Of a stretch of 64,000 nt of DNA, positions 58,737 to 64,000 are shown one piece after another. Every line of letters starts with the position of its first letter. Within the stretch, counting starts at the first letter, position 1. Where the stretch lies: contig NHZP01000018.1 of assembly GCA_003313425.1 (NCBI GenBank), forward strand, positions 186,001 through 250,000, read 5' to 3'. The stretch is from Pseudopyrenochaeta lycopersici (Eukaryota > Ascomycota > Dothideomycetes > Pleosporales > Pseudopyrenochaetaceae). The notes beneath the pieces are model-generated. The model ran no database searches. It was given only the letters and a program-made list of their open reading frames with translations, and had not been told where the DNA came from. The position numbers and the translations under genes are program-made.

Positions 58737-61700
58737 TGAGACGGGGTGTCAGTCGGCTGGCCGCGCGCGAGAAGGGCAGCGTCGACAATGACGGCAGGGA
58801 CGACGGCAGCGTGGACAGCAGTGAAAGAAAGGGTGCGAGGCAAAGAGGAGCGCGGTCTTACCAGCTGCAACTTTGGCCCTCTCGAAATCAGGTCATGCCA
58901 TTCACCCACTGATGCTCCTCAGGAAGCGGGCCTGACTCTGGCGCGCAGATCCGGGGCCTTGCGTCGACAATTCTCCTCAGTCAGCTCCAGGGTTACTGCA
59001 CGAACGGAAAGTAACTGCACTGCGAGACTGGTGCTACGGGCCGGGGGGCTTTCTGCTGCGCGTATGGGAGAGGGCTGGTGCAAGAACGATCGTACGATTG
59101 TGGACTGATGAGCCAAAACCGACCGGGGCCAGCCGCAGCTACGCAGATTGGGCAGGGGCCGAGACTCTATCGACTGCTACATGCGATCCTGTGCGACGAA
59201 AGCGATGCGAGATGGCGGCATGGAGGGCCGCGCTGTGTCAAATCTGGGGTATCGTGGCTATCCAAAGGTGTGAGGTCGGAACGGGGCCTGCTCTGTCTGC
59301 ACCATGTGTTCGAGCCGTGTCCTCGGCCGTTTGCCCCTGCCCCAACCTGCCTCCCTATTGGCCCGGGCCGCATCGCCAGCCCTATGCAGATGCAGCATCC
59401 ATCGCGCTCGATCGCTTTGTTTGTCGACATCTATCAATCTTGCTCGTCTCCAGCATCATTTCAGCGCTCACGACGTCGCCTACAACCGCGGTTCGCCCAT
59501 CGACGATCTCCCGTCGCATGGTTGCTCCTCGCGTGTCTGGCATTTAACGGCTGCGCTACCGTGGGTAGGGCCGATTCCAGATCTGATTACGACGCAGCCC
59601 TACCATGTACCACGTCTTCACCAGTTGAATCCAATACACAGTAAATGATACAGTAGAACAATTTCACTGGCAGCCCATTCTTGTTCATCATGATAGTTTG
59701 TCCACTATCGGAGACCTACCATACATCCTGTAGCCATTATTTGAAATGCCACTCTGTCCTTGTCACCCAAATTCTATACCACGATATCATGAAGAGAGTG
59801 ATGATGGAAAACAAGGTAATAAATACACAGAAATCACTCACACATATCCGCGAGATGATATATACCATACGGTACTTACTAGGACTTGTCGTTCCCCGAG
59901 CTTAACTTCAGTCAGTAATAATCCAGTACCTCTACTAGTCTTATAATTTGCAAAGACACACTCTCCAGTCCCACCACTCCTTCCCTTTCCACCATCAAAC
60001 CCATCGCCTCATAGGCTCAATTCGCTCAGCACGCATCTCGAACAGCCTCACCGCCCAGAACAAGAAGGTACAGCCCATGTTACAAAACCCACCAGAAGGC
60101 GAACTAGAAACACAAATAAACGCTTCGTACTACCTTCAATACCTCTTTCGTGTACCATCGCCGCTCCTCCCTATAGCTAGAAATTCTCACGCTCCTGCTT
60201 TCCCAAGCCCCCGCAGACAAACTATTGCAGACTCAGCCACTGCCTTTTCGACAAGCGAAGGATTGTATGGCATTTAGATGAAGACGGCCGCTGACTTTGA
60301 GGCTCATGTATCAATATCACACGAATAGACTGTTTGGGGGTGGCGGTGGTGGTGGTGGTGCTGAGCAAAACAGGGCGTGTTGCACAGGTCACTGTTTGCA
60401 AATTGTTCACAACTCGATACAGCAGGCAAGTTCGTTTGCGGGAAGGAAGGTTCAGTATCATACAACAGCGCAGCAGGTTCGTCTCGTGATAGACATGCAT
60501 TGACAAGCTGCAAGGTGTTCAAACACTGGTTGTCTCTTCAACATTTCATCTTTCATACCACAAGCGAAGCTATCGATTTGCAAGAACGTGTATGTTGAGA
60601 TTGCAATGATTGTTCGAACCCATACTGCTGTGAAACGGATCATATGTTTCTTTGGAGGTTCACTTCATTTCAGGGGGGATTGACAATTGTCATTATTCAA
60701 CAGCAATATTGCTTCGTGCGACTAGGGCTCAACATTTCCACGACCAACGCGCCAACGCTCTGAGCCCGTATTCCTCTCTGTCGTAGAGCCCTCGTCACTC
60801 CACCTTGCGCATATTCACAATATTGCTGTCCACAAATTTTGTGCTCAACCGAGTGAAGCGCTCCCAGATTGCATTCAATCCAACTAACCCCAGGAGCGGT
60901 GAAGTCGTGTAACCTAAGCCTCTAGCAGCCCGACAATCGTCTGATTGCCGTAGCACCCGAGTTCAGATCCTTCCCAGTACCACACACGACGATCACCTAG
61001 CCCAGACCCTTGTCGACACTAAACTATGCCCTCTGGTTTCTGAGGTCAACCAACCATCATCTTATCTCAGCCGGCAATCACCACATCGGATCAATACTTC
61101 CCCTTAAGTGCGCCACCAGCATGATCAGCAGCCCCGCTGATGCAGGGCATCCAGGGACATCCTCATAGTGCAAAACCTTGATGCGCCTTCTCGTTACGAG
61201 TGGCGGCTAAATAGAATCGAAAAAGCAGTGCGAACGACGAGCGCCTTCCCGTGGTACAGCGCTCGAGCTCATGTGCGTGTTCTACGGTAGCGGTTTAGCG
61301 GAGTGGCTGAATGGCGAGAGACTTCGTGCATCTGTCAAAGCCGCGGGGCTTGAAGAAGGGAATCAATGATGTATGTGTCTAATCTCCTGGTATCACAAGG
61401 CGTTCCCTTGCAAGCCACTGCTCATCACATCGTATCACCCTAGCTGCTGATCCGATGGTGCCGGTGACGAAATTTCCTTCTTTTTTCTTGTGTACCGAGG
61501 CCCATTTCCCTCACACGGACGATCACAGGCTGGTGAATGAAAGTCCGGCAGATCAAATTCCCGGGAAGGTGGAACATCGTAAACTTAATTCTACTATTTG
61601 CCAGAGGTTCGCGCTATACAAAGAGGCATGGTGTAGTAATGCAGAAATCTGCCCATCATAAACAAATGTGGCTGGCTCACAACAGACAGGGCTGAACTTT

Positions 61701-64000
61701 CTTCACGAAAAGGACTGTAACGACGTTTGAGCGCCACCCGCACCGGATTCGCAGATCTAGCTTAGGTAGATCTCTAATACGAGTTGGGTAACCAGAAAGG
61801 GGATTTCCCAAGCGAGAGACCACGCAATCGTACAATTCCTGTGTTAGGGCGGAGTTTTCTCCGCAATCCTGAATGTGATGGAGGAAGGTTCCGCCGGTCC
61901 CCGATGCGGGACGAGCCTCCAAGATCTTCATCGTGTTCGGGTTCGGGTCCATTGCAGCAACTCCGCATAGGCTGAGTCAGCATTCAGAAGCCGAACACTT
62001 GCCGTTGAATTCCCGTGGAGATCGGCCTAAGTACCGCCTGTCTGGGACGATCGCAGTGTGAGCAGATCAAGTTGACCGTTGAAACTATTGTTCGCGGCTG
62101 ATGCGTTGTTGTGCGAAGAGACACTGCGCGTATAACCCAATCTAGTACTATAGCAACGTGGCTATTAATTCTGTAATGCAGAACTTAGCGTTCGCGACCG
62201 GAACAGAATTCGTCCAGCGCGCAAAGTCTAGGATTTAATGTCTTCTTTGCGTTCGTGGGAGAGCCAAAGTTAGCGCGTGGACCCTTACCACACTGTCGGA
62301 AACATCCGTAAGAGCTCGGCAATGGCGCTTAGAACGATACTCGTCGTGTCCCATCCTCCATTGGCAGGACTTCGCTGCTGCAAATTACGAAAGTTAATCC
62401 TATCCGGGAGGTACCGCTCGCCGCCCCGTGTTAGACTGACCGATGGGGAAACTGCGGGTGCTGCATTGTGGCGGTTAGGCGCCATATCGGACGATATGGG
62501 AACATCTCAGCCTAGCTAATTTTAAAGAACCGTATCTGACAAAGAAGCAATGTAAAATGCGAATGGGTGTAGGAGAACCACGACGATGGAAGGAAGGCTT
62601 ACCCTTTAGATTATTCCCGGTCCAGTCGCTTCTTCCAGAAAAAGCAAGACGTTGCCCGTGACCAGTGATAAAATTTCGAGAACCGGGTTGTCGATAGAGG
62701 CATGTAGTACTCGACATGGTTTTCTGCAATTGAGTTTCGGTATGCAAAAGGTTTCTCATGGTAGCCCGGGGACCCTGAGCCCAATCATTATTGCTTGGTT
62801 TCGTCTCATGATAGTTGTGTGGCTCTTCAACGTAAACATTCCTTGGCTCTTTTGTTGCAAATAGTTGCAAAAGGAAGGCACTAGAGCATTCCTTTCCAAT
62901 TCGCAGTAGAAATCAATAGTTAGAGTTCTACGAGCGTGTGCATTCGTGATTGAGTCGTTGCGCGGCTCCGGAGCCGATATGGGTTACCCTCCGATTGGCT
63001 TTACCTAGAACTCATGATAAACCTTCCGCAAAGTAATGTTTCCTACACGGAGTAAAGGCCAGCGAAGCAGGGTGGCTCACAGGCACACCACGTATACATT
63101 TGTTGTAGTAGTGTCAATGCGCGCTAAACGAAGTCCGGTCCGCGGCGTTACTCGAAATAGTCTCGTATGCAGTTCGTATGGTGGGAACATAGTAGTTGGA
63201 CTATGAAGTCAGCTACTGTACGTTGCTCTCGCCGCTTTTGCTGTGCCTGCATGTCAAAGGGGTCAAAATTCTCAGTGCCGGTCTGAAGTGCCGTTTGCTG
63301 TTCACAGGCAATGAATCAGGAAAGCGACAAACCAGAGAAATCCTTTTCTCTGCCAAGGTGTCATCCAAATGCTCTTCTCATCATTACGTAGCAATCTCTT
63401 AAGTCCCCTTGCTGCATGATCGAACAGAAGACACTCATGCACGTACCCGTCCGCGAAACCTAACATCGACCGAAAGGGGACAGCAATTTCGACGAGTCAC
63501 AGATTGGACGACTTCTTAGGCTGTCACGGCACCGTTACTGGCAACATCAATGCACCCGCTAGGCCACAAACTGTTCGACCAGAACGAAAAAGGAGGCGTG
63601 CGAATGGCGATCGACAAGGTCAGATGCGAGTCGACGGAAGAGGGTCACAGTCATGCGTGCCTTGGCGAGTTTTCTGTGGGACCTGCGAAGCCGGTACTTG
63701 CAATGTTCCTTTTTTCTGCGTTGAGCCGGGCCGCGAACGAAAATCATTTGTGCCGCGAACAGGCGGTCCAAGATAATAGCGGGTAAGACGATCTTGTCCT
63801 AAATGAAGCAAATGGTGGGTCAGAATAAGCGCCTGACCTACACAAAGGTTGTGAATCTTGAGACAGAGACACCTATGGGCCAACGGCTCGCTTCGAGGCT
63901 CGTACGATACAATATTGAGCTGAACCAGCCTACTGGGCAACGTACCATGTCGCTTACGCAGGAGGCCGCATTTGCGGCAACCAGGGTAGACCTATCAAAG
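58737..64000. other. 5.3-kb right-end region without recognised genes
   Basis: The first 0.8 kb is probably promoter and leader of the SREBP gene. Plus-strand frames at 59078-59644 and 59098-59547 are long for chance but have no domain and overlap each other in different phases. From 59.7 kb to the end I find no frame with a domain, no convincing splice structure and no RNA gene. A gene cut by the right edge cannot be excluded. Confidence 0.45.
60336..60360. repeat. Short GGT-rich microsatellite
   Basis: Interrupted TGG/GGT triplet run in non-coding DNA. Confidence 0.85.

Noticed and set aside
59078..59644. 188-codon plus-strand frame upstream of the SREBP gene
   Set aside because: A second plus-strand frame overlaps it in another phase, composition is unbiased and it lies where the SREBP promoter is expected.
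61280..61360. tRNA-Ser/Leu-like start (gcggagtggctgaatggcg)
   Set aside because: It resembles an A-box, but no B-box or closing acceptor stem follows at a workable distance.

Overview
The window is nuclear DNA of a filamentous ascomycete (Pezizomycotina). Genes carry short GT-AG introns of about 45-150 bp. The families are typical of that group: a fungal SREBP with a DUF2014 tail, the glutamate-cysteine ligase modifier subunit, fungal-type TOM subunits, a PP-motif NLR and a CAMK-like fungal kinase. A dothideomycete is my guess, not something the sequence proves. Gene density is low: about 16 credible genes in 64 kb, with gene-free stretches at about 7.7-16.7, 28.8-35.4, 39.5-42.3 and 58.7-64.0 kb.

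Layout. 1.0-2.0 kb: orphan multi-pass membrane protein (-). 4.0-7.7 kb: two-zinc-finger C2H2 transcription factor (-). 16.7-17.7 kb: glutamate-cysteine ligase modifier subunit (-), divergent from the AP-1 sigma adaptin gene (18.1 kb, +). 20.1-21.2 kb: Maf1, repressor of RNA polymerase III (+). 21.9-23.8 kb: golgin-like coiled-coil protein (-). 26.1-28.8 kb: long disordered Ser/Pro-rich protein (-). 35.4-36.8 kb: orphan gene with an apparent frameshift (+). 37.5-39.5 kb: secreted GH78-type alpha-L-rhamnosidase (-). 42.3-43.0 kb: small secreted four-cysteine protein (+). 44.0-45.1 kb: degenerate protein kinase with an in-frame stop near its 5' end (+). 45.6-46.2 kb TOM22 (+) and 46.9-48.0 kb TOM40 (-), tail to tail. 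48.6-50.4 kb: 6-phosphofructo-2-kinase without the bisphosphatase histidine (+). 51.0-54.0 kb: a divergent NLR / cell-death effector pair. 55.4-58.7 kb: SrbA-type SREBP (-).

The most interesting unit is the divergent pair at 51.0-54.0 kb. The minus-strand gene encodes a HeLo-like (HELL) helical domain followed by a C-terminal pseudo-palindromic (PP) amyloid motif N-x-G-x-Q-x-G-x-x-x-G. The plus-strand gene encodes an NB-ARC NLR whose first residues carry the same motif; it only appears once a three-exon model is assembled. The two motifs share 9 of 11 residues, yet 5 of those 9 codons differ synonymously. This is the architecture of the HELLP/PNT1 amyloid-signalled cell-death system known from Chaetomium. 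By analogy, the NLR would oligomerise on ligand binding, template the amyloid fold through its PP motif and convert the HELL protein into a membrane-active killer. The NLR's C-terminal TPR region here is short and degenerate.

Other notable points are an in-frame 51-bp TOM40 intron that could be retained without breaking the frame, the TOM40/TOM22 neighbourhood, several genes whose start codon lies in a tiny first exon, and a polyglutamine tract in the SREBP.
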